DNA from: Lineus longissimus
Taxonomy: Eukaryota; Nemertea; Pilidiophora; Heteronemertea; Lineidae
Direction: 5' to 3'
Assembly: GCF_910592395.1 (NCBI RefSeq)
Contig: NC_088323.1
Span: forward strand, 10,773,501-10,837,500
Length of the DNA: 64,000 nt
The notes beneath the pieces were generated by a model, which was not told the origin of the DNA, did not search any database, and saw only the letters and a list, made by a program, of their open reading frames with translations. The first letter of the stretch is position 1, and every line of letters begins with the position of its first letter. The translations under genes and the position numbers were made by a program. Positions 22,269 through 32,046 of the stretch are shown in pieces.

Positions 22269-24171
22269 TTACGATAGGTGTGACTCTCCATCAAAGCAAT
22301 CACTGAGTTGTGTGATACCTCTGGAAGCAGTTCTTTGGGTGCAGGTGTGGATTTCCAGTACATCCTGAACAAACAAAGTTTGTACATTTGCGATTTCCCG
22401 GTATACTACAACTATACAGTTTCTGTCATCCTTCACATATTTCACAAGATGCTTGTTTCCTTGGTACCTTTCTGATACACTTGGTCTACCAGGACCTTGC
22501 CTTGCCAGAGCAAGGTCAGGAGGAGCAATAGATGCAGCATCATTTTTAAGTTGAATTAGTAATTGCTGTTTGAATTTCTTGAGGCTCAGCTTGGGACTGC
22601 CATCCGGACGTGTTAGAGAATGCAAAATGTATGCATTGATTTGACAGACTTCAAGCAACCAGAGAAAGATGCGTCTCCACCATTTAACAGTTTTCCTGAG
22701 GAACTGGCCATAGAATGAAACACACTGGTCCATACGGTCACACCCATTCATGCTTTTGTTGTAGTCAAATATAACAGTTAGCATCGGAAACACATCACCA
22801 CGTTTTCTTGTCACCTGAGTTGTTCCCACTGTGGCCTTTGTTGACACCATCATGACAGGTTTCTTTTCTTTTTTGGCTTTGCCTTTCTTATCCTTCCAGG
22901 TTACACAAAGAACATTGTCATCGTCACGTCTAAACCACTTTGCTTCGCAGTGCTCTGGTCTCAAAGTTTTCAGCTGAGCAGGAAACCCTCTCCTGTTTGC
23001 CATCAGGGTGTCAGTGTAGTGGGTGCCTTTTCCACTCAGATACTCTTATCAGTTTGAGAGTTGTAATACCTATCAGCATACACATGGTGTCCTTTACCTA
23101 GAGGTCTTAGCAAATATTCAAATACTTTCTCGGACTGGCCACTGTCAGGATCTAGATCTGGGTGATATGAAGTCTCTCTCCCAAAGTACACAAGCAGATT
23201 GTACACATATACACTCAAACTGTCACATAACCCAAAGGTTTTTATATGATACTTCTTTGGTTTAGCTGCATTGTATTGTTTGTACTTCCATCGACCTTTG
23301 TAACGTATTACCATCTCAATTCTCATCGCTTGCGAGATCCTCGAACGGGTCGACGTTGCTTGGAATTTTTCAAGAACCCTGTTCAAGAATGGTTAAATTT
23401 TTTCTTTCGACTTGGCACCGACATCTGATGCATGCAGCATTGTATGGTAGATTACTTCGAACCTTTCTCTGCTCATGATCTTGTGATACCAAGGAGTATG
23501 CATCGATTGAAATTCTGTCCAGTAATCCTTTACTCTTGGCCGCTTATCGATACCCATCGCAATCAAAATGGACGAAAATTTCACAAGTTCATACCGATCG
23601 ACTGGTTTCCATGAAGCGTACACAGATCTGCGCCTTGGAGGGTTATTCTTCTGCATTTTTTGTACAGCCTGGTCATTTATATGTTGAATCAAAAGTTACA
23701 AAATATCAGCTGATAAAAAAACAGTCCATTTCACGAGAGTTTTCGTCCAGGTCAGCGAGTACCCCTGGAGTTTTGGCTGGCTCAAATGGTAATGTCAAAC
23801 CAGCAGTGTCATTCTGAGCCCCAGTAACATCATTCCAGTTGTTATTCACTACAGCAGGCTGAGCATTACGCCTACCTCCACGGCCACGTGCTCTAGCACC
23901 ACGATTGTTTACATTCCTGACCCTAGCACGCCCCTGCCTCTTATAGGAGAATGTAGGCCATCACTGTCGTGACTGTCAGACTCGGAGTCCACGGCCTGTT
24001 CACCACCATAATCGCTTTCATCCCAACTATCACCACTTACACTGGCATCAGGATCATCATCCGAATCATCAAGTCATTATCATCATCAGAAAGCCAATTA
24101 TCGACTCGCTGAGCGACCTGTTCCACCGTCAATCTGTGCGCCCTCGTTGTGCGTGTTGAGCCAGTCGCCAT
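22269..24171 (-). pseudogene. piggyBac transposase, frameshifted
   Basis: The start at 24171 reads MATGSTRTTRAHRLTVEQVA, followed by the acidic N-terminus. It then breaks. Recognisable pieces: 23692-23393 (FSSILIAMGIDKRPRVKDYW, RERFEVIYHTMLHASD), 23386-23036 (SYHPDLDPDSGQSEKVFEYL, HHVYADRYYNS) and 23003-22269 (ANRRGFP, FDYNKSMNGCDRMDQCVSFY, WWRRIFLWLLEVCQINAYIL). These are the DDE_Tnp_1_7 core motifs: D in DRYYNS and D in DYN/CDRMDQ. The family cuts and pastes at TTAA. A cysteine-rich C-terminal finger is not clear. At least two frame changes (near 23390 and 23030) plus damage near 23700-24060 inactivate it. Confidence 0.85.
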
Positions 24172-24259
24172 TTTTAATGCCAAGATGGTCATAGTTGGAA
24201 AAACCCGTCTCCTAGTGTCCTTTTCAAGTTTACATCTAATTATGATAAATAAATAAATA

Positions 24260-25836
24260 CCCTCACCGAAACGCAGTGTGATATCAGTCAGGATTCAGTC
24301 AGGTTGCAGTGTTACCTCACATTTTTATGGCAGTGTTGAAATCAGTGGAAAGCAGTCATAGGGAGTGTTTTTCAGTCACGCAATACCAAAGCATACAGTT
24401 ATACAGCAATCAAAAATAGAGGTTAGGGAGTCATAAGCAGTGGTAAGACAGTCAAAATCAGTGGTAAGGCAGTCAAAAGCAGTGCTCATTTAAATATTTA
24501 GGCTGACTGATTTCCACTGCTTTTGACACTGAAAATGACTCCCCACTGTGCATCATGCACAGGGCTGGCAGTGGGGTTCAGTGTTAATTTAAATATTTCG
24601 CAGCACACTGAATCCACACTGAAACATTACTGATTTTGACTGCCATTTCCAAAACCTCTTGGAGGGAGCAGTCATTTTCAGTGTTAATATGAATAATTTA
24701 TTTAATGGCATGCAGGCATGGATGCCGAGAGAGGTTTGGGGGACGTGACCCCCCTGTGCTGATGACAACCAAAGAAATTGTTCGAAAAAGCAAAAACTTC
24801 TAGCGAACTGTTACTTTTGCTGTCCTATTTTAGACGGTGTGTTTGCGTCCAATATGGCAGTGATGACGTCATCTGCACAAATAGAGGACATCGCCATTGC
24901 ATGATGTCGTGACACAGTAAAAAGATGACAAATTCACGTCCTTGACCTACGTCATTGCAAACTTTGTCATAATGACAGTGGTCAGATGGGTTACTAGACA
25001 ATTGAAACGACACATGGCACATAGCTACTGTCAGTGATGTCAGGGATTGAAGCTAGATCAAATTGACGTCCAAATAAAGTAACTGCACGCGGCCTGTAGA
25101 ATAATGATCTACTGATTGATGTGTATTGAGCTCCCATGCGGATAATTTGCAGTGTATGCATACATTACAATTAACACCTATAGGGCCTACAGTAGATGCA
25201 TGAAGATACATGCAGATATCTTGCAGTGTATGCATGCATTACAACACCTATAGGGCCTACAGCCTTCTTGATTTGCTGAAAATACAACTTCAGTGTCTGT
25301 CTAGATTACCCTTTTTGCATTCATTTGGCTCCTTATGTGTTCCAATTCAAACTGACTAAAACTCCCCTCTTCTCATATTGAAATTCGGGTAAATATCGAG
25401 AAATATGAAGAGCTACCATGATTTCTTGAATGTTTGACTATCAAATTCAAACTTACTAGCTTCCTGTCTCAGGTTGCATTATGGGTGATATTTAACACTG
25501 AATTTGACTGCAATTACCACTGCTTTACACTGCCATCAAGTCTTAATCTCACCAGTCATAAAGCAGTGGTTTTCAGTCATGTTGAAAATGCCACGGGTTT
25601 CGATCAGAGTTGGAGAAGTGGAAATCAGTGGTCTTTCAGTCATAGGCAGTGTTTTTGAAATACGTCGTTCATAATGATATGCAGGTGGCAGTGCTTTGCA
25701 GTGGTCTTTCAGTCAAAATCAGTGGTTTTAAAACATTAAGAAAAAATGATATGCCTAAGACAGTCATATGCAGTGGGGGTTTCAGTCAAAAGCAGTGTGA
25801 TGCAGTCATTTTCAGTGCACTGCCTTTCGGTGAGGG
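24260..25836. mobile_element. CAGTG/CAGTCA element, copy 1 (1577 bp, non-autonomous)
   Basis: Terminal inverted repeats CCCTCACCGAAACGCAGTG and (inverted) CCCTCACCGAAAGGCAGTG, flanked by TA duplications (24258-24259 and 25837-25838). Both arms (about 24260-24690 and 25490-25836) are packed with CAGTG(G) and CAGTCA words, often alternating. In part of the left arm (about 24510-24650) they flip to CACTG and TGACTG. The centre is plainer and includes a roughly 50-bp duplication with CACCTATAGGGCCTACAG (25176 and 25245). No transposase is encoded. It sits in the 5' region of the piggyBac element. Confidence 0.9.
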
Positions 25837-26016
25837 TATGGTCAGTATGATGTCATCATTGATTCTGATTGTTCGGATTCACGTGTTCACATAAATTATG
25901 GGGGTTCCCTTGGATATTCCTAGTGACGTCACGAAAGCCGCTGACACCGGCTTGCCGTAATGAATGGTAAAATATTGTGTTCCGCTGACAGCGGCTCGTC
26001 GTAGTGAAAGAGTTAA

Positions 26017-26628
26017 GATGTCATGATATGGGTTGCAAATAATTGGACATTCTATGGTATAATGATTTCAAAATATCATTCAAAGTACATATAAAATTAT
26101 ATAAACTTTAAAAAACCTTAGTTTTCCAATGATAAGATTACAAATGGCCAGGATATTTTATGGTGTGAAGGCTACTTGCCAGAGAGGGTTATGTGCTCTT
26201 TTGGTCAAAATCCCTTCTTATCATATAAAGAGTGTCATTACAAAATCTGAGATATTCTAAGATGATGTAGTAAACATGTAATTTATTATAATTGCTTGTG
26301 ATTTCTTTTAGCAATAGGGGCATTCGTTTACATACTAAAACTAAGTGAATAGCTCGTTTTTGCTGCAAAATAAATAGCCCACTGCATGAAGAACTGGAGA
26401 ACCAGCAGGGAGTAAATGTATTGAGTAAGGCCCACCTTTTATTCGAGTACCTGAAATGCAAATTTCATTTAAAAAAACTTCATACAATAAACGAGATGGA
26501 CTTCTCTACAAGGGCACTCTTGGGACTGACAAATGCTGTCCATAATCCAGAGGTGTCCTCATTACAACGATCAAATTTAATGTGAAATACCAATTTTAGA
26601 TCAAAAGTACTCTCTTTTCTTTGACAGT
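26017..26628. other. No gene recognised
   Basis: AT-rich single-copy-looking sequence between the piggyBac end and the foldback element. Confidence 0.5.
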
Positions 26629-27743
26629 ATTGTGAAGGTTCATGCCCATTTCGCCTTGTCTTTTTTCGCCTTTTCCCATTTTGCCTTTAAAAAATATACA
26701 TTTCGCCTTCTCCTATTTCGCCTTTTCCAATTTTGCCTCTTCCCAATCCGCCTTATTCTATCTCGCCTTTGTCTTTTTTCGCCTTTTCATTTTTCGCCTT
26801 ATGCTATTTTGCCTCTGTTTTATCTTGCCTTATCACAAGTTGCCTTATCCATTCTTGCCTTCGTCTCAGTTTGCCATTGTCTTAATCTGCCTTCTCCTAT
26901 TTCACCTTGTCCTAATTTACCTTTGTCCTAATTCGCCTTCATCCTATCTCGCCTTTACCCGCCCCGCCTTTGTATTATTTCGCCTTCTTCCCATTTCGCC
27001 TTCTTCCTACTTTGCAACAAACCTGGTGTCTTTACCCATGTTTGTTGAGTCAATCTTTCATGTGAAAGTGTCTTCAACAGTGTTGAAGGGCTTGTAGGGT
27101 CCATTCGGGGGTACCCGCAACCAAAACCCGGTGGACATTGCCAAAATTACAAGTGTAGATAACTTCTCAGCCATTATAGTCATATTACATTACATACCAT
27201 ATTACAGAAGACTTTTGTCTCTTTTACCCATGTTTTACCCATGTTTGTGGGGCCAATCTTTCATATAAGAGTGTTTCCACGAATTATGTTTTGGTACCCT
27301 ACCCAAGGCTGTTGCTTATTTACCAATATTTTCAAATCTTCATAACTTCTGAACCATCTACATGTAAGCTTACATGTATCTCCAAAACCAACTTTTGGAT
27401 TGATAAAAGGCAAGGGGAGATATGGCGAAACGGGAGAAGGCAAAATGGGAAGAAGGCGAATTGACATAAAGGTCAATCAAGAAAAGGCAAGATGAGATAA
27501 GGCAGGATGGAACCAAGGCAGAATAGGACAAAGGCGAAATAAGAAAAGGCAAACTAGGATGAGGCAAGATGAGAGGAAGGCGAGTTAGGAAGAAGGCCAA
27601 TTGGAACAAAGGCGAGATAAGACGATGGCGAAATCGTAGAAGGCGAATTGAGAAAAGGCAAGTTAGGAGAAGGCTAAATGGGAGAAGGCAAAATTGGATA
27701 AGGCGAATAAGGTTAAGGCGGAATGGGCAGATACCATTGTGAA
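26629..27743. mobile_element. Foldback-like element: two inverted arrays of a GCCTT unit
   Basis: The left arm (about 26650-27015) is a train of TTTCGCCTT(C/T)TCC(T/C)A units of about 15-18 bp. The right arm (about 27405-27730) is the same unit in complement (AGAAGGCGAAATNGGA). The outermost ends share TGCCCATT(T/C)CGCC in inverted orientation with ATTGTG near each edge. The centre (27025-27330) holds two direct copies of TTTACCCATGTTTGT..CAATCTTTCATRT. Long open frames on both strands (for example 26642-27097) only translate the repeat, giving FAFS/LAF-rich peptides. Confidence 0.8.
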
Positions 27744-27917
27744 TGCTGGAGTCTCTGGTTTTCTCTTGAGTACATTGCCTGACAAATCACTAAAAACTAA
27801 CAATGGCTAAAAATGACCTACATGTATAGCTTACGCTAAGTTCTCAACTAAATATTCTATAAATTTCCAGGCGAAAATTTTAGCAATATCGACATAAGTT
27901 TTAATACAATAGTTAGC

Positions 27918-28375
27918 TTAGTAACCTTGGGCATCTACTGTCTTTTCAAACCTGCTGATCAAAGAGTTGATTATATTGCTCTCCTTGGCCTTGGCAACTT
28001 TCATCAGCTTGAACTTGAAATCGGCAGTAAAATTTGAAAACAAGATCACACCTTTTTCAGAATGAAGCTCCTCAAAATCGGTGTTTATCTGGAATAAGAG
28101 AGAGGAATTTTTGATACCAAGCTGGTAGTTAGTTTTCTTATCTAGACAGACCGAAAATGCAGAACCCATATCTGAGGCTTCAATTCTAAAGTAACAAAGT
28201 AAGAGTTAACTACACATAATTCTACATGTATGAGATTTAGACACAAACTATGCGAATTGAAAGATATTTGGCGAATTTCAGGTTTGATGACATTCTCTTT
28301 GTTAGACCTAACAACACCCATGGTAAAATATTGCGTGCTATCGTCATCGTGAAGTACCTTGAATGTAATATTCAA
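27918..28375 (-). CDS. Possible two-exon coding remnant of unknown function
   Basis: A minus-strand frame from 28191 (after a plausible acceptor, GTTACTTTAG) to 27918 reads like real protein: LGIKNSSLLFQINTDFEEL, then GVILFSNFTADFKFKLMKVA and a final stop. Upstream, 28375-28235 carries MNITFKVLHDDDSTQYFTMG and KENVIKPEIRQISF. The two lie in different frames, so an intron or a shift separates them, and no clean donor is seen. I do not recognise the family. Composition resembles ordinary coding sequence more than the surrounding repeats. Confidence 0.3.
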
Positions 28376-29799
28376 ATCATGATGTTATATTATCCTGTCC
28401 AGTTTCCATGACAATAATAAGGTCAGTGATCCTATATATGATATTTATTGATACACACAATCTGTTAAATGCTTATATCTTGGAGCCAGGTTGAAGAAGC
28501 GATAGCGTGGGGGAGTTGGCCTACAAATACTAATTATACAGTAGTGTTAGCTGATGATATTAGATGGCTGCACTGATCTCGAGTGTTACTAAGGTAAACT
28601 TATGAACTAGATCATACAACACATGAAGAAGAACAATTATGGACAGGAATGATATCGCATAACTGTTTAGTATGCCTGTGAGTTCACATCCTCCTAGCGT
28701 AATCAGGTGTTCATTTCTCCATGATGAATAAAAGAATCAAGTCATTGACACAAGATTATCATCCTGGCATGAAACAGTCTTCTACCAGGCAGCTGTCCAT
28801 AGAGATATTGATAAGAGTGTGTGACATGGTGGAAAGTTCCGATGATGTGGGAAGAACTGCAAGCGATCACTGGATCTTCGTTGATGACTGAAGTTTATTC
28901 ACATATGATAAAGAAATAAGGCCCATAAGGCTTAATACCAATACAAAGGCTAATACAAAGGCTAATACAAAGGGGCAATAGCTGCTCTATTGGTGGTTAC
29001 CACAAACCATACTCTGAAATGATCAAATGGCTGGTATTACTATATATTGTGACAAGGGAAACGTCTGTTAAACTTCTAATTGTGGACCATCCACACGGAT
29101 ACATAACATATACCTGACATAGGTTCCAATATTCCATTTCCTAAATGGACAACATCAAAATCACAAAGTCGAAGTCACAAAGACAAAGTTACAAAGACAG
29201 AGTCACAGAGACAATCTATAAGCAGGTCTCAGCATCATTTAGTATCAATTGTTGTCAAGATGACATTGACAAATTCAACCTATAAATACTAGTTAATTAT
29301 AGTCACAAAGACAATTTCAATTTCCCAATACTAACCATCACCATAAATAGTCACGATAGTGTGTTCCACGGTGTTTACCTTAGCCACTGGTAACGACCTT
29401 AAACCACCATTAACAACGAATCTGTTTGACTATCATGGCTGGTTATGCCAGACGCTCCTTACATGCCTGGCACTATTTACTGAAATATTACAAATTTACA
29501 AAGGTGTCACTGAGAGTGTGTCTAACATTTATTCTCATGAGGTTGCCCTCAATTCAAGCGATCTGTAATTCCACCAAATCACAAGAATTGTGACAACGGT
29601 GCATGACTAGGTCACGGCACCAAATTCTACCACTGGCCAAGAGTATCCTCACACTTGCGGTGTGAAAAAGACAAAATTTGTACAGCTACAAGGTTGTTTC
29701 CGGGTTTTTCCCGGTTTCCCTAATCTAACTACATGTAACCAGGGAAAGGACTCTAGTTTACACTATTAACAAAATTATTTTAACACTTCCATTGCTTTT
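28376..29799. other. No gene recognised; two short tandem repeats
   Basis: A 15-bp unit, GGCTAATACAAA, repeats three times at about 28935-28975. A 13-bp GTCACAAAGACAA-like unit repeats at about 29155-29215. The rest has no coding or element signature. Confidence 0.5.
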
Positions 29800-30890
29800 T
29801 GGCTCACCGTTAGGGGAGTCTATACGATAGCCCTGTGTCCGTCGTTTTCGTCGTCGTCCGTACCCTGTGTGGCACGTTTCTTAACCGCTTGTGCAATGAA
29901 CTTGAAACTTTGTACACATGACCTAGGTCAGAGGTACTCTGACACTGAATTTCGGTCCGGTCTGGTTCATGACTTGGCCAGCAGGGGGCCAAAACTGAAA
30001 ACATTAAAAGTGTGATATGTCTCCTATTAATGATCCGTTTTCAATAAAACTTTTATGGTAGGTACTCCTAGCAAGTATACATCACATATCATACGGGTTT
30101 TTTATTTGACGTACTTTTCAAGGTCAGAGAGGTCAAATGGCGTAAATTGGCCGTTAAGATGTAACTATGGCACGTTTCTAAACTGCAATGACTATTGATC
30201 CCAAATTTGGTACTCATGTACCCCTTAGTCAGGTGATCTCAGGGACCGAAGTTTGGTCCAATATGATTCACCACTTGACCACCAGGGGGCAAAATCCAAA
30301 AACCTTAAAAATGTGATTATTCCTTAACTTCTTGCCCGATTGCCACCAATTTGATATCATGGGTACATCTAACGACCATACAGTATAGGTCACACAGGTT
30401 TTTAATTTGACCTACTTTTTAAGGTCACGGAGATCAAATGGCGTAAATTGGCCGTGAGGCCGTAACTATGGCACGTTTCTTAACCGCAATGACTATTGAT
30501 CACAAATTAAGTACATATGTACCCATTAGTCAGGTGATCTCAGGTACCGAAGTTTGGTGCGATCTGATTTGCCGTTTGGCCTCCAGGGAGGGGGCCAAAT
30601 CCAAAATTCTTCAAAATGCTATTATTCCTTAATTACTTGTCCGATTGGCACCCATTTTATATCATAGGTACATCTAATTCTAACAACCATTCAATGTGTC
30701 ACCTGGGTCTTTTTTGATTTGACCTACTTTTCAAGGTCACAGAGGTCAAATGTACTGTAAATTGGCCATTTTGGGGAAATTGTAATTGCTTGGACCTACA
30801 TCAAACCTAACACTACATGACACAATACCATGCTCTTCATCCTTCTTTCCTCTACATGAGGTGAGCACAATGGCCCTGGCCATTTCATTC
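29800..30890 (+). repeat. CTCF-motif/DR3 tandem repeat family, member B (three 300-bp units)
   Basis: Opens with TTTTTGGCTCACCGTTAGGG, then a CGTCGTTTTCGTCGTCGTCC run. Three units start at GGCACGTTTCT words (about 29870, 30168 and 30469). CTCF-like motifs: 29975-29990 and 30276-30290, plus an expanded one at 30577-30596. DR3-type pairs: 30121-30135, 30422-30436 (one half-site degenerate) and 30734-30748. The right end GAGGTGAGCACAATGGCCC (about 30857) mirrors the GGCTCACC start. It has no conserved coding frame. Confidence 0.85.
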
Positions 30891-31039
30891 TTATCCATGG
30901 CATAGGCACCAGGTGCAAGGAAAGTCAGTACATTTTACTCGGCCTCTTTCATCGTCGCCAGCACCATCAAGTCGTCATCGTTTTCTGAAATAAAATCACA
31001 AATGTGGATGTTGTGGATTTTAGATAAAATTGTTTAGCC

Positions 31040-31707
31040 CGCTTGGTGGTTGACAAATAGGGCTAACGCTGTGCTCGGGGTGGTTAGTGGTGGTCTGTTG
31101 AGCATCCGTTCGTCCGTCCGTCGGTCTTTCCGTCCGTTCATCCGTTAACTCTTTGCCTTGTCAGCGCTCTACTGTCTTTTTGACAGATCATTTTCGTCTT
31201 CCATGAGTGCATATATGGGCCCAAGATCTTGGCCAAGTTTGATTTTGAGCGCAATTCAATTCCTAATTTGGCAACCAGGGGGCATTTTGTAAAATATCTA
31301 AAAATGGCTGTTTGTTACTCATGCTTGAGCTAGGGGGCTCCATTTTTTATCACAGGTACTCTATTAAGGATAAATCATATATTCATATATAATACGGGTT
31401 TTCGATTTGGCCTCGTTTTAAGGGCAAACTAGGTCAAATGGACGAAAATGGCTGATTGCTTATTGATGCCCTTGTCAGCAGCGCTCTAGCGTCTTTAGTT
31501 TGTGACGGATCCTTTTCATTTTTCATATGTATGAATATACCCCTAAAAATCTAGGTCGAATTCGTTTTTGGGTGCGGTGTGATTCTTAGTTTGCTCGCTA
31601 GGTGGCTTTTTCTGAAAAACTTAAAACTGGTCTAGCTCCCATATCCTTTGAGCTAAGATGCTCATATTTCTAGTGTAGGTGCAGAGACCAAAGTTACATC
31701 ATATATG
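31040..31707 (+). repeat. Diverged relative of the CTCF-motif family, member C
   Basis: It has the same architecture: a start with TTAGCCCGCTTGG, a CCGTCCGTCCGTC microsatellite (about 31110-31145), then two diverged units with TGGCAACCAGGGGGC (31269-31283), a GGTTTTCGATTTGGCCT word and TAGGTCAAATGG. A second, weaker motif lies near 31597. It ends abruptly where the Harbinger transposase relic begins. Confidence 0.6.
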
Positions 31708-31830
31708 ATACAAGGTGAGGCTGGCCTTGAGGTTCTATGTATCAGGATCATTTCTTCAGATAGTGGGCGATTTGCAAGGATTTGATAAAGGACCGCAGGT
31801 CATATTGTCGTGAAGGAGTCAGATGCCTTG

Positions 31831-32046
31831 TTTGTAAACATCAATACTAAAACACCAGATTCCTGTTAGAGCCCACAGGGACAAACGCAAGAGGAACTAC
31901 GTGCTTCTTGGGACTCCACATGCGAAGTGATCTTTATTACAACATTATTATAAGGGTGAACATATAAACCACGTGACTCCATAAATGCATGTCATATTTC
32001 ACTACAGTGAATTTGTCTACGGTGGCCTGTAAACCTAGTTTACACA
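31831..32046 (-). repeat. BEL/Pao 3' LTR (216 bp)
   Basis: It is identical to 37370-37585 except for one base I can see (CTTGGGACTCC versus CTTGTGACTCC). It is preceded by CCTTG (31826-31830), the target duplication. On the minus strand the LTR starts TGTGTAAAC and ends GTTTACAAA. A purine-rich tract, GGGGTGGAGGA, lies immediately upstream on the minus strand. Confidence 0.92.

Larger units (their letters stand above)
15637..26016 (-). mobile_element. piggyBac-type DNA transposon carrying nested insertions
   Basis: The ends are TTAACTCTTTGGCTACG (15637) and, inverted on the right, TTAACTCTTTCACTACG (complement ending 26016). Both start with the TTAA target used by piggyBac. A second subterminal copy of a TACG(G/A)C(A/G)AGCCG-(G/C)-TGTCAGCGG word lies inside the right end. 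A broken piggyBac transposase lies between them on the minus strand. Removing the LINE (about 5.8 kb) and the 1.58-kb CAGTG/CAGTCA element leaves about 3 kb, a normal size for the family. The left end is paired with the right end by inference. Confidence 0.65.

Noticed and set aside
24825-25235. Small frames (60-65 aa) present in both copies of the CAGTG/CAGTCA element
   Set aside because: They are repeated only because the element is; one is altered by the indel between copies, and neither has a recognisable motif.
24260-25836. Regular short repeats suggesting a CRISPR array
   Set aside because: The genome is eukaryotic, the words are only 5-6 bases, spacing is irregular, and the segment has transposon ends with target duplications.
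26632-27097. Long open frames rich in Phe, Ala and Leu
   Set aside because: They translate the GCCTT repeat of the foldback element in two frames; no protein family is visible.
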